This document shows positions 1-20,142 of a stretch of DNA of 64,000 bases, in pieces. The DNA lies in contig OX459105.1 in assembly GCA_949775045.1 (NCBI GenBank), positions 12,723,398 through 12,787,397 on the forward strand, in the 5' to 3' direction. Within the stretch, counting starts at the first letter, position 1, and each line of letters starts with the position of its first letter. The notes under the pieces are model-generated. The model did not search any database. It saw only the letters and a list, made by a program, of their open reading frames with translations, and was not told where the DNA came from. A program made the position numbers and the translations under genes. Source of the stretch: Metridium senile (Eukaryota > Cnidaria > Anthozoa > Actiniaria > Metridiidae).

Positions 1-420
1 GTATGGTTGCTATATCAACAAACTAAACAAGCGATTCAACCAAGATATATCAAGCTAAGGTTTACTCCATCTATGCATAGTACCTTGCAAATACTTGTTG
101 CCAACGAACAAGAGTAATGCTTGTTTATATGTTTAAATACATTACAAAAGAAAGGATGGAATGACTTCTGAAGTTATCGATATATCATGGTTAACCACAG
201 GTAGCCCAAGCTTGGTTTTTGAGGGTTATGTATCTTAAGTTTTGACACTTACAATGGTTCCTTACAAGTTGATGTGATGGAGTGATTAGAACACGTACAT
301 AAGACTACAAGGAAGGAATGATCGATGTGAAGGCAAAGTTTTATGTCATTGTTATTTTCATTCTTACTTCTGAGAAATTGAAGTTTCAAATGAACTCCTT
401 AGTACACACTTATTTCAAAA
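1..420. other. unassigned AT-rich sequence
   Basis: No coding signal on either strand and no internal repeat that I can recognise. Confidence 0.5.
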
Positions 421-1032
421 ATGATAGGTAATATATTTAAATTTGTAACACCGTAAAAAATGTTGACATAATTAACTTTACTGACGTGTCGAGCTTTAGC
501 CCTTCATCAGAGTAAAAGAGCTAGACTAAGAGAGGTACTGAGTATTTTTTTTACGGTGTTACAAACTTCAATATATTACCTATCGTTTATATCAAACACC
601 AACGCAGCCTATACTATTTTCACTACATAAAACTCCGTAAAATACAGGCAAGCGTTATGCAAATAACCTAGATCTTGTTAAAACACCTTCATTCTGTGTC
701 GTGCATCATCGCCACGGGCTTTTTAGAGGTATTTAAACCTCCTCGCACCATAATTCAGGGCTTTTAGACGATTTCGCCAACGCGGCTACATAGGTGTTTC
801 AACCCACCCTCCTCCCCTTCCGCAACGTCATTTCGCCTGTTCGCCTCGTATCCAGCTCATAGCTCCGGTCTGATCTCTTTTCTCCCATAACTTAACCTTG
901 CCTAGCTTTGAGCGGAGACAATCGGAGTGAAAATGGAGTACTAGTTTACTCACTAGTTTCCATTTATATTTTTTACGATGTTACAACTTTCATTCTATTA
1001 CCTATCGTTTATATCAAACATCGACGCTCTTG
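421..1032. mobile_element. foldback repeat of the 'AACACCGTAAAAAATG' family
   Basis: GATAGGTAATATATTT...TTTGTAACACCGTAAAAAATG at 421-463 returns inverted at about 548-585, and a third diverged arm lies at about 968-1020. The same terminal sequence recurs near 8,690-8,800, 9,280-9,420, 18,860-18,990, 51,590-51,640 and 54,550-54,700, so this is a common dispersed family. It carries the hammerhead-like core between arms. Confidence 0.65.
477..516 (-). ncRNA. hammerhead-ribozyme-like core in a dispersed repeat
   Basis: On the minus strand: a 6-nt arm UUUACU, then CUGAUGA, one extra A, a stem GGGC/GCUC with loop UAAA, then GACA (GAAA in other copies), CGUC, and the matching arm AGUAAA. This is the order of a type I hammerhead: stem I, CUGANGA, stem II, GAAA, stem III, NUH, stem I. 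Stem III would be only the palindrome ACGU. The extra A before stem II and the A-to-C change in GAAA argue against activity of this copy. Confidence 0.4.
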
Positions 1033-1194
1033 GGATCATCATAAAATGAACCACACAGCTTAATAAAGTAAATATCTTTTATTATTTTAATTTATAGACT
1101 ATAAAGTATCAGTATCATTTTACAAAGGATATTCCCCTTGAAATTGATATATAATGAGCATAAGACCACAGGAGGCCCAAACTCTAAAGCCACA

Positions 1195-1390
1195 GGCACC
1201 GAGTCTCGGAAGCATGTGGCTCTTGGACCCGTTCAAGTTCGAAAACTGACCCTAAAAGGTACACTGCCAGTCTGATATCCTAAAAGGTACGCAATGGTCT
1301 TATTTTCTACCCTAAAAGGTCTGTCGAGCAGCCTTATCTATTTTTTAAGCAAGCTGCCCCCATCCCCCCTCCCCCCCCCCCCCCCCCCTC
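1195..1390. mobile_element. MITE fragment with CTAAAAGGTACG motifs and a C homopolymer
   Basis: Three CCTAAAAGGTA/CT blocks about 35-45 bp apart, followed by CGAGCA...CTATTTTTTAAG and a run of C at about 1,366-1,388. Same family as 31,455-31,748 and 33,525-33,757. The left end is not clear. Confidence 0.55.
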
Positions 1391-2024
1391 GGGCTTTTGG
1401 ATAAAAATAGTACTTCAACAGTGGTCATAGCCTCCTCCGCTGGCAATCTCCCTTGCTCCTCCCTCACTCTCAGCCCCAATCTTCCTTCTCTCTGAAATCC
1501 CACAGGAATCCCATAGGAGAAAAAGGAGTACCCTGCAGAGGATGCTACAGAGGTTGCTTTGTTATTTACCTGACACAAACAGACTAACACCGTGACTGTA
1601 GATTACAAAGGCTGGTTTATTTACAGATAATACAAATTATATGCTACTGAATCGACAGCTCTATCTTACATAAACTAAACATTAACACAAAAGAAAATTG
1701 AATGAAATTTATATTCATCAAATAACGGGTCATAAATAGATTTTCTATCGTGAATGTAATGTTACATGGGACATTATTATTAGTATTCATGTTATGTATT
1801 TGATGCAAATATGTATACAAAAAACGAGACTGTTAAAGGTTTTCTACTTTGATATGACAACTCCACCAAAATTATTTGAAGTTGAACCACCAAACAGTAC
1901 ATGGAGAATATAGCAAGAAGACACACCACAAAAGTGTCTCTGATTTGATCTTTAAATAATTTTGTTAAAGTTTAGAACTAAATGCAAGGACTATGTTAGT
2001 CTGAAAAATCTAGAGAGCAAATGG
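1391..2024. other. unassigned AT-rich sequence
   Basis: No gene or repeat that I can support. Confidence 0.45.
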
Positions 2025-2396
2025 TATAGAGCGAAAACACTAGAACCATGACATAAAAACAAAAAAGTTACTAACTAATAGTTTTTATTTAATGACTATT
2101 TAGTCAGTATCACTCAACCAGAAATATCAAATACAAAAGGAAACAATAGAGTACAAACATTAAAAGTGTGCAACATAAATACCACTAAATACTGCTAAAT
2201 TATGCTAATTCTATTGTTCTCTATTGTTTAATCAACAGTATAGTGGTAAATAGTGCAAAGTATTGCACACTTTTAGTGTTTGTACTCTACCTCATTACAA
2301 CTTTACTTGTCTTTTATAGTAACTAATAGTCGCTAAATAAGAACTTTACACACTAACAATTTGATTTTGTTTCATGGTTCTAGTGTTTTCGCTCTA
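2025..2396. mobile_element. outer MITE with terminal TAGAGCG inverted repeats
   Basis: Ends TAGAGCGAAAACACTAGAAC and its inverse. A second copy without the inner insertion lies at 45,609-45,818. Contains a younger MITE at 2,149-2,287. Confidence 0.75.
2149..2287. mobile_element. 139-bp nested MITE, TA target duplication
   Basis: Ends GAGTACAAACA.../...TGTTTGTACTC, flanked on both sides by TA (2147-2148 and 2288-2289). The uninterrupted target is visible at 45,709-45,710 in the other copy of the host element. A sister copy is at 48,914-49,054. The TA target suggests a Tc1/mariner-like mover. Confidence 0.8.
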
Positions 2397-3660
2397 TCAG
2401 TGAAACATCAGTAATACTAAATAGTGCAATTTTATGGTATGTCTATTGCATTTCATTGATATACTGTTGCACTCTACTGCCATTCATATGTATTACAGAA
2501 TTACCCAATGTTCTTGGCACATGATGCTTTATTTCATGCAACTTAGTAAAAACTTACAGCAGATTTTGTATGACTTTATATCTCAAAAAATATATTTTAA
2601 CGCTCAAACTATCATAGTTTGTATTTTTTTATATGCAAATATCTATGCTTTGTGTAAATTATTCTTGAAAAACCTTTATAGGAAGTTTAATAAAATGTAT
2701 GTATGTATGTACTGTGAAAATTCCGGTGGTGTGTGCATGCCGCGACCGTGATGTTTTACAATTGTTTGAAGTGCCTTGCCGTGCCTTGACCGCGTTCGTG
2801 CCGTGCGCTTTTCATAGTCATACGAAATCTGCTCTAAGTACACCATAACAACACCTACCTGCTGATGCACAAAATATTTTTATAAAAAGGACATAAAACT
2901 TCAACATACCACAGATTAATGGTTTAGATTAATGGTCCAGATAATTCTGATACAATATTATACTATTGCTTACATTTTAAACAACTTGAAAGAAGTTAAC
3001 ATGTTTATTAAGCACAACAGAATGGAATTCCAATTGTACAGGAATTTATTGAGAAGCTTGTGTAAAAGTGATATTTTCCATGTCAATCATGAAAACTGAT
3101 ATCATTCTTCTTGAAGCAATCAAAAATTTGAATTTAAGTAGTAAAAGAAGAAATTAATGGACAGCTATTTAAGGCAGACATTGACTTACAAACAGCTTTG
3201 ATAATTTCTATTTGCACCAGAACTCCTAACCTACAACTAACAACAACCAAGTTTACAGCAATATCTTGAATCAAAGCGATCATAGTATTTGACTTTCAAG
3301 CTGAATACATATGTGCGACTACATAACATACTTATTACTGGGAATTGATATTAGTTATAACCTTGTATAATGATATCAGACCCACAAGATATAATTTGCA
3401 TAAAAACAGTCTGCAATTTGACTCCATTGGAAATTGTGTGTTTATAAAAATGAGGTTTACAAACTCATTCATTTCTAATTAATATGCTTCTAATATGCTT
3501 CAGAGGTTATTGTACACATGTCTTAACAAAATAAGAATGTTTTGAATAACCACATTGTACTTAACGGTCAGCTGACCAGCCTCTGATACATGAACCGGTA
3601 CATCAAAATAAAATATAGCCAATCTATTGGAATATCTAGAGAACACCATATACACCTAAT
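2397..3660. other. unassigned AT-rich sequence
   Basis: Open frames here are short and have no recognisable motif. No repeat recognised apart from a short GTAT run at about 2,696-2,712. Confidence 0.4.
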
Positions 3661-3661
3661 T

Positions 3662-3890
3662 CAAAAAAAGAAGGCGATTGTATGACCGAAAGGTACTATG
3701 GGTAATACGAATTCCTTCTTATTCATTTCTAAATTACCCAAACAATGCCTCCACCGTTCAGCGAAACCTTTGAGACACCCATCTCAGGTCATCGCTGAAC
3801 GATGTTTGGGTAATTTAGAATTGAATAAGAAATTTGTATTACCCACAGTCCCTTTCGGTTGTGCAATCGCCAATCACTGTTTGCCCTGTC
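3662..3890. mobile_element. foldback MITE
   Basis: GACCGAAAGGTACT...TCTAAATTACCCAAAC (left arm) pairs with GTTTGGGTAATTTAGA...CAGTCCCTTTCGGT (right arm). Related terminal sequence (gaccgaaggggactgtgg) recurs near 58,690. Confidence 0.7.
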
Positions 3891-4142
3891 AACCTTTTTG
3901 GAATTAGGTGTATAATCCATGAAATAGGGTTTAACATGAATCCTAACTCAAAATGTTCTGAGAAATATTACTTTATAATCTCCCAAATAATTGGTTGCTA
4001 TATTTTGATTTGGTGTACTTGTAAATATATCTCTCACAAAATTTCATAAGTTAGTAAATCTCTTTAAAACACAAAAGAATGATAACAGTGTGAGCCAATG
4101 AAGTTTTTCTCAGACTTAATATATATCTACCAACTAAACTTT

Positions 4143-4407
4143 TGGGCCCTGTTGTACAAAGACTGATTAGTGCTAATCATGGTTTAACTCTGCAATCAAA
4201 TTAGTACCAATTAGTTTTTCAGTATATATTCATAAATCAAAAATCACAAAATCCGTAACATTCCAAATATTGTGTTTTGACCCATTACATAGCTGATACA
4301 AATTTCTTTTTAATATGATGGTGATTCCTATATACATTCTCAATTTGAAAACCTATTGAGTTAATCCTGGATTAGCACTAAGCATTAGCTTTGAACAACT
4401 TGTCCCT
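4143..4407. mobile_element. foldback MITE
   Basis: CCTGTTGTACAAAGACTGATTAGTGCTAATC at the left mirrors GGATTAGCACTAAGCATTAG...GAACAAC at the right. Non-coding. Confidence 0.6.
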
Positions 4408-4602
4408 GTTTGATATAAAAGCTCCAAAATGTTTTTAGAGATGTCAAATAATTTAGATTGTATGTACACCATAATTAGAATAAAGAGAGCAATTTGAAAG
4501 ACTGCTGTTTAGAACTGACTACCTTCTCATACAAGAGAAATGAAACATGTACTTAATGATACAAATTACTTACTTGCTTGCTTGCTTGCTTACTTACTAA
4601 TT

Positions 4603-4838
4603 ATCCAAGGTTGAACATCTTGTGAAGATCTTGTAAGATCTCTTACTAAAACCTTGGCAAGTAAATTTCTTGAAAGGATCTTTGGAAGATCAGAATTAAA
4701 TCTTGACAAGACTTGAAAGTTCATGCAAGTTCTTGCAGAATGAGGGTTATGTGCCAAGATCTTGTAAGATCATGCCTTATTTTGCCAGGATCTTGTATGA
4801 TCTTACATGGATCTTGGTAAGATGTTCAACCTGGGTAC
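4603..4838. mobile_element. MITE rich in AAGATCTTG motifs
   Basis: Ends GGTTGAACATCTTG and AAGATGTTCAACCTGG. The interior repeats variants of CTTGTAAGATC. Other copies: about 9,889-10,034 and 57,282-57,495 (dynein intron 5). Confidence 0.7.
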
Positions 4839-5040
4839 TTACTTAGATGTACTTTAATGGTACTAACTATCTAACTTACTTACAGACTACCTTAAATACT
4901 TATTTAACTTACATGTATTTTAATACTTAGTTAGATACATGTACTTACTTACTTGCTTTTTCATTATTACATGGTTAGTTAGTCAGTCAAGAACAATTGT
5001 ACATCAAATTGGTCACCATATTTTAACACAGTGTATTTAA

Positions 5041-14490
<9,450 letters not shown>

Positions 14491-14745
14491 TTTTTGTTCA
14501 AGCCAACATTTGAAGTGCGCATGTTCAGACTGCTCGCGATGCAGTGTGGGTAAGCTTGATACCAGGGCCCTGCTTGATACCCACAATGCATTGCTGGCTT
14601 AAAACCCTCATGAAAAATAAAAATACAAAGGAAGTGAAAGCGAAGAGTATAGTAAAAAAAAAGAAACGAAATATTACAACAGAAAAGAAACAATAGGAAA
14701 GAAGAGAAAATGATGTCTGATGCTGCCTTTGTAATTACATCTGCA
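14491..14745. other. region upstream of MIER, candidate promoter
   Basis: Immediately 5' of the MIER start on the minus strand. Contains a local GCTTGATACC repeat (14,553-14,582). No definable promoter element. Confidence 0.3.
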
Positions 14746-15950
14746 AATGGTTAGACTTTCATATCTTCTCGGATCTATAAAAAAGCGAAGGGAGATTGCC
14801 CTGGGAACGAGGTTGTAATAATTATTGATTATTTCATTGACAATTCAGTATAATAATGATATTCTATTGATGCATCATGGTAGGTGAGACATTCCATTCA
14901 GAACAAAAGCATTACTCAATCAATTTTGACTTTTAACAATTAAAGAAGCCACAATCCTTCTGACACATTAGTGAAGATGAGAGTTGCATATAAATCACCA
15001 CAAGACGAAAATTATCGGGTTATTAATCATTCTATAAACACAGAGTTTTACCAACTGAAATACAACTCATTTTTTTTTTGTGGTAAAAAAAACTAGTTGG
15101 TAATTGTGTCGGTTCTAAGATTGTTGTTTTCAAAAAGGTAAGATTTGATTTGATTCAGTTAATGTTATTTATTTAAAATGCGAATCAGAAAACCGTGGGA
15201 ACCCAGAAATATTTAAGAAATCGTTTATTGTTCGTTGAACAACTCAAAAACAACTCTAACTACAAAACGTTTATCATACTACACATCAATCAAACTTTTT
15301 GCGGTAATATAAAAATACTTTTATTATAGGCAGAGTTACAGTGCGAATCGAAAAACCGTGGGCACCCAGAAATATTTTAGAAATCGTTTATTGTTCGTTG
15401 AACAACTCAAAAACAACTCTAACTACAAAACATTAATCATACTACACATCAATCAAACTTCTTGCGGTGATATAGTTGTTTCTGAGTACGTTGTTCAACA
15501 AAAACGATTTCTAAAATATTTCTAGGTGCATGTGCCCACGGTTTTGTGATTCGCACTGTAACTCTGTATGATATTAAAAAGTATTTTTTTTAGAGAAACA
15601 AAATTATTACAGTCAAGAGTTTCAAATATGACATGTATGAGGCGTTTATTTCATATATTACTATTAATCATTAACTTGGTTAAGCTAGGAAAAAACAATT
15701 TGACACATATCAAGTTCATACTCCAGTTTCGACTTCTTAACTTCGCGGCCTAAGCCTCCATCCTATATAGCATGATATATATTCGTTTGCATTTAGTACA
15801 ACCCGTGGTAAGGTGGCAATGATCGCCAAACATTAAAAATATCGCGGGTTTTACATGTATCTCTAGATTTTGACTTCTCACATTAGGCCTAGCACCTGCC
15901 AACAGATAAGCATTTTCCACTTATCTCGATCTCAAAATAGTACCGGCTTT
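14746..15950. repeat. segmental duplication, copy A (with internal insertion)
   Basis: 14,746-15,024 and 15,700-15,946 match 16,915-17,440 in the same order (landmarks CTTCTCGGATCTATA, GATGCATCATGGTAGGTGAG, CACCACAAGACGAAAATTAT, CGGCCTAAGCCTCCATCCTA, TAGTACAACCCGTGGTAAG). Copy A has about 675 extra bases between the two parts. Confidence 0.8.
15025..15700. mobile_element. insertion within segmental duplication copy A, carrying a foldback
   Basis: Absent from copy B, where the flanks are contiguous. It contains two direct copies of a segment beginning GCGAATC(A/G)(G)AAAACCGTGGG (about 15,180 and 15,340) and an inverted third part ending CCCACGGTTTTGTGATTCGC (about 15,555). Exact ends are uncertain, since copy B could also have a deletion. 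Confidence 0.55.
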
Positions 15951-16002
15951 CATTACAGAGCACAAATGTAGTAATAGACAAAATCCGCTAACACGTTGCT
16001 AA

Positions 16003-16205
16003 GGCCTCGTCTACACGAATCCGATCCGGCTGAAACCGCATAGAAATATTTGCGTCCACACGAATCCGCGTATCCGGAGGATTCAAGTAAAAGTATGCGG
16101 TTTCGGTGACCGGATTCACTGGATTCGTGTGGACGATAGGCCGATTCGCATCAAAAAGTATGCGGTTTCAAAAGTATCCGGATCCGTGTAGACGGGGTCT
16201 AAGGC
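16003..16205. mobile_element. foldback MITE (GTCTACACGAATCCG ends)
   Basis: AGGCCTCGTCTACACGAATCC at the left, GGATCCGTGTAGACGGGGTC at the right, and several internal GGATTCGTGTGGAC / GCGGTTTC repeats in both directions. Confidence 0.75.
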
Positions 16206-16766
16206 CTACTCCGGATCCTAAAACCGCCGTAATTTTAGGCGATTTTAGCAAAAAGCTCCTAAAAAGGCGATCTTACTAACTAGGCGATTTTGAGCGATCT
16301 TGGGCGATCTTATGACCCAAAGTAGGCCTTTTCTGTGTACGTTTTGACCAACTTCAAATATTTTGAGAATAAGATTCTTAGTTTTATGTATTTCAACATG
16401 TTCAATGTCACGAGGTTTGAAACTGATAAGTTTTTATTCCCAGAGGTTTTGAATTGGGTTAAAACGTGCATAGCAATGCTTTGAGAGTCAACAATGATTT
16501 ATTACATCGCTCTCCCGGCCATCCTACAAGTGCTTTAGTCGTATGGTTCAAGATGAGCCATTCTCTGTTATCCATTTATTCTCCATTCACATTATGCCCA
16601 AAACCAAGTAAGTTATGCAGCCACACTACACAAAAGGTAGGACACTATCCAACCTCAGTTCTTTTGTAATATTTTGCATTCCTGATTATTTTACACCCTT
16701 GATTATTCTAAGAACACTCATCTCCGCTTCTGTACTCTACTTTTGGTCTCTGATGTTTTACATCAG

Positions 16767-16906
16767 GGGCCGGTTGTACGTAGCCTGGATAGCGCTATCC
16801 ACCGGATAAATCCATATCCAGCGGATAAAATCTATAAAAAACCTATGAAGTGGATAACTTTTATCCGCGGATAGCACTATCCAGGCTACGTACAACTGGC
16901 CCCTGC
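16767..16906. mobile_element. foldback MITE (GGGGCCGGTTGTACGTAGCC ends)
   Basis: Left GGGGCCGGTTGTACGTAGCC and right GGCTACGTACAACTGGCCCC are near-perfect inverses. Inner TATCC/GGATA blocks extend the stem. Confidence 0.85.
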
Positions 16907-16914
16907 ACTGAAAT

Positions 16915-17440
16915 GGTTAGAGTTTCACATCTTCTCGGATCTATACAAATAATAATAATAATTGATTATTTCATTGACAATTATATAATATTAATATTCC
17001 ATTGATGCATCATGGTAGGTGAGACATTCAATTCAAAGCTGGTTTCGAATTAAAGTTTTCAGAACAAAAGCATTACTCAATCAACTTTGACTTAATTAAT
17101 TTAAGAAGTTAAAACGCCAGAATCCTTCTGACACATCATTAGTGACGATGAGAGTTGCATATAAATCACCACAAGACGAAAATTATCGGGTTATTTGACA
17201 CATATAAAAATACTCCACTTTCGACTTCTTAACTTCGCGGCCTAAGCCTCCATCCTATATAGCATGATATATTTTTTTTTGCATTTAGTACAACCCGTGG
17301 TAAGATGGCAATGATCGCCAAACATTACAAATATCGCGGGTTTTACATGTATCTCTAGATTTTGACTTCTCACGTTAGGCCTAACACCTGCCAACAGATA
17401 AGTGGAAAATGCTCTCAATCTCAAAATAGCGATTGTAGAA
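16915..17440. repeat. segmental duplication, copy B
   Basis: Matches copy A at 14,746-15,946 without the central insertion. At 17,399-17,411 an 11-nt segment is inverted relative to copy A. Confidence 0.8.
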
Positions 17441-18699
17441 GCTACAATGATGTGCAAAATTGTTGGGTCATTATCACTTTTTTATGAGCGTTTTCGTTTT
17501 CGTTTCAAAAAATATACAAAATCTATCAATTTGATTTGCAAACCCCCTTCCCCCTAAGCAATGTTGATTGGTCTTTCAAATGGCAAACGTTTCACATTCC
17601 CACAATTCAACATTGATACGGGGTAGAGGGGGTAAAGGAAAAATGATGTTGAAATATTTTTCATGTAAAAACCAGATAATGTCCCAAGGTATTTTGAACA
17701 TGATTGTAGCTCTAAAATTCGCGCTTTCGAAAACAAGCACTCGAAAAAAATATATGTTTTCATGTGTTTAGAAACCCTAATGAAAGACTATCTTATTCTT
17801 GAAACATTACGTCAAGCAGGGAACACACTAACGTAAACTCTTTGGCTTACAAAGTACGTGTGTCAGTTGCTGCAGTTGTTTGTCAACGGTTCGAAAACAC
17901 ACATTTTGGTGGCTGACATTAAAGCCTTTGAAATAAGAAAATATTTCGTAATTTATAGCAAATCAGGAATCAGGAAATATAGTGAGTGAGATGAATCATA
18001 CATTCGACGTGTCTTTTCAATAGTCCTTTTTAGAGCTGATTTCTTGTTTAGCTTAGTATTTTTGCTGCATTCGTAGTATTTTTTTTATTTTTAGTATTTT
18101 AGTAATTATATTCGTTAGTATTTTTTTGCATTTTCTATTATGAGTTATATATATATTGCAATTAGGAGTAGGGTATTCAATTGGGACGTAAGTTCTGCTT
18201 TCTTCTCCTGTCACATCTATATAAACTTTTTGAATAATTTTATTAGTAATATATTTGAAATTGTTATCACTGGGATAAATAAATAAACTAAACTAAGTGC
18301 TGCTTAAGGAAAACAGAAATAAAAACACAAAATATAGTTTAGGCATCTTGAACCCTCATTAAAATGAGAAAAAGATTTTTAAAAAGATTTGTCTTCTGGC
18401 GCTTCGTTAATTTTTTATTAGTTTCTTACTTTCAACCTGCAATAGACCTCCCTACTCCTTGCTGTGAAAATTTAAAACTGAAAATATACCAAATCTGTCA
18501 AATTGATGCCAATACCAAAAACCAACTTAATCATGAATATAGAAAACTGATATCGTTTCAGTAGTCTTTGCTAAAACGTATCGAAGCTAGAACAAAACAT
18601 TTAATCAATTTTTTAAATTTTTTTTAGAGAAACTGTAGTTCATATATGTAGATCTGTGAAAACTAGCGAGTAAACTAGGGCTGCGTCGGTGTTTGATAG
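17441..18699. other. unassigned AT-rich sequence with a LINE-like 3' end
   Basis: About 18,165-18,300 resembles a non-LTR retrotransposon 3' end (ending GGGATAAATAAATAAACTAAAC). No other supported feature. Confidence 0.3.
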
Positions 18700-18854
18700 A
18701 GCGGTTTTCGTATGAGTGGGAAACTGGCCGTAATATTTACTGCACAGAGATACTGTTACTGTAGAATTTTCGAATGTTTTTATACAACTTACGGTACGGT
18801 TACGGCTACGGTACGGTACGGTCAGTTTCCCACTCGTACGAAAACCGCTCTATA
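18700..18854. mobile_element. foldback MITE
   Basis: Left AGAGCGGTTTTCGTATGAGTGGGAAACTG and right CAGTTTCCCACTCGTACGAAAACCGCTCT are inverses; the core has CGGTACGGT repeats. Followed by an AACACCGT-family remnant with a degraded hammerhead-like sequence (18,905-18,965). Confidence 0.8.
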
Positions 18855-19740
18855 AACAATAGGTATATAATGAAATTTGTAACGTTTCGAACTTAAGACC
18901 TATTTTACTTCGACGTTTTTACTTCGACGTTCGAAGGGCTAAAGCTCGAAATGTCAGTTAAATAAACATTTTTTTACGGTGTTATTTAATTTTATTACTG
19001 TATCATAATTATGAATAAACATAAACTTGAAACTTCAAATGGAAACCTTTAATAATTAAATAAGAATTGCCAATTATTAAAACAGCTAGTTCGGCATATA
19101 GCTTAGTTACTGCATATGTTGACGATGGTCACTTGTAAACACTATCCCTTTTGGATTCATTGAGTGCTATTTCAGCTGTAAACAATGATCTAATCAGTGA
19201 AACTCTTTACTTATAAATCCTGATAAGACAAAATAACTGGTTGTTGGTTTGCCGAAGTTTACTAAGAGGTAACTTGACATATCTCTTTCATTACTAGGTA
19301 AGATTTTTACATCTGCTTCCTGAATAGTCGGCTTAGTCATTAAATTAAATAGCTAAATGTCTCAGAGAATACTTTATTCAATAGCCTAGTTTTAGCTTTT
19401 AAATACATGGACGGATGAATGGTTGGTTAGTGGAAAAATCTTCCAAAAGATTTCCAAATTATATAAAACTTTTTTACGTACTTAAACGAGGCTTTTTAAT
19501 ATTGTATTTATTAAAGATATTAGTTTAATTTAACTTTTTATTTTAATTGGAAATTAGATTACATTATTAGTATAGGTATAATACTATGATTTCAAGCTCA
19601 ATTTGGGATTTATTTGCACGAGTTTGTTTTTCAAAGTAATTACTAAATGAAAAGAACTTTAGTCGGTTGCGTTAGACAAAATACTTCATTGTTAAAAATT
19701 GAAGATTATGTTTCTTCTGCGTTATGATTTATTATGAATT

Positions 19741-19777
19741 AATACTAAGCTTTCGGCCATCTTGGCCATCATCAGGG
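19741..19777 (-). ncRNA. second hammerhead-like core, different family
   Basis: Minus strand reads CUGAUGA, one extra U, stem GGCC/GGCC with loop AAGAU, GAAA, then the palindrome AGCU and U. Same ordered arrangement as the 477-516 motif but different stems. It lies 366 bp or more upstream of the copy-1 lectin gene. An apparently related degraded motif is at 12,805-12,850. Confidence 0.25.
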
Positions 19778-20142
19778 TGGTAGTACAAGTAATATGTTTG
19801 AATTAAAGTACGTAGTTAACAATAAGCGCGCGCACACAGAAAAAATCATAGAGAAGATACAACAGCGCGACGTAGTAAATTGAATAGAGCGCACGGAAGG
19901 ACAAAATAACAACAATGAATAAAAAATATAAATAAAATAAATATATAAATAAAATATGATTACAACTGAAAAAACAACTTTAAAAGTTCGCTACATGAAT
20001 TAATTGTTGTCAGTTTAATATATACAATTTTTATTATTGTCATTGCAATCATCACCATTATCAATAATAATTATAATTCCCGTAACATTATCATCATTGC
20101 CATCACATTATCACTAGCTGTCTTTATTATCAGAACAAAAAC

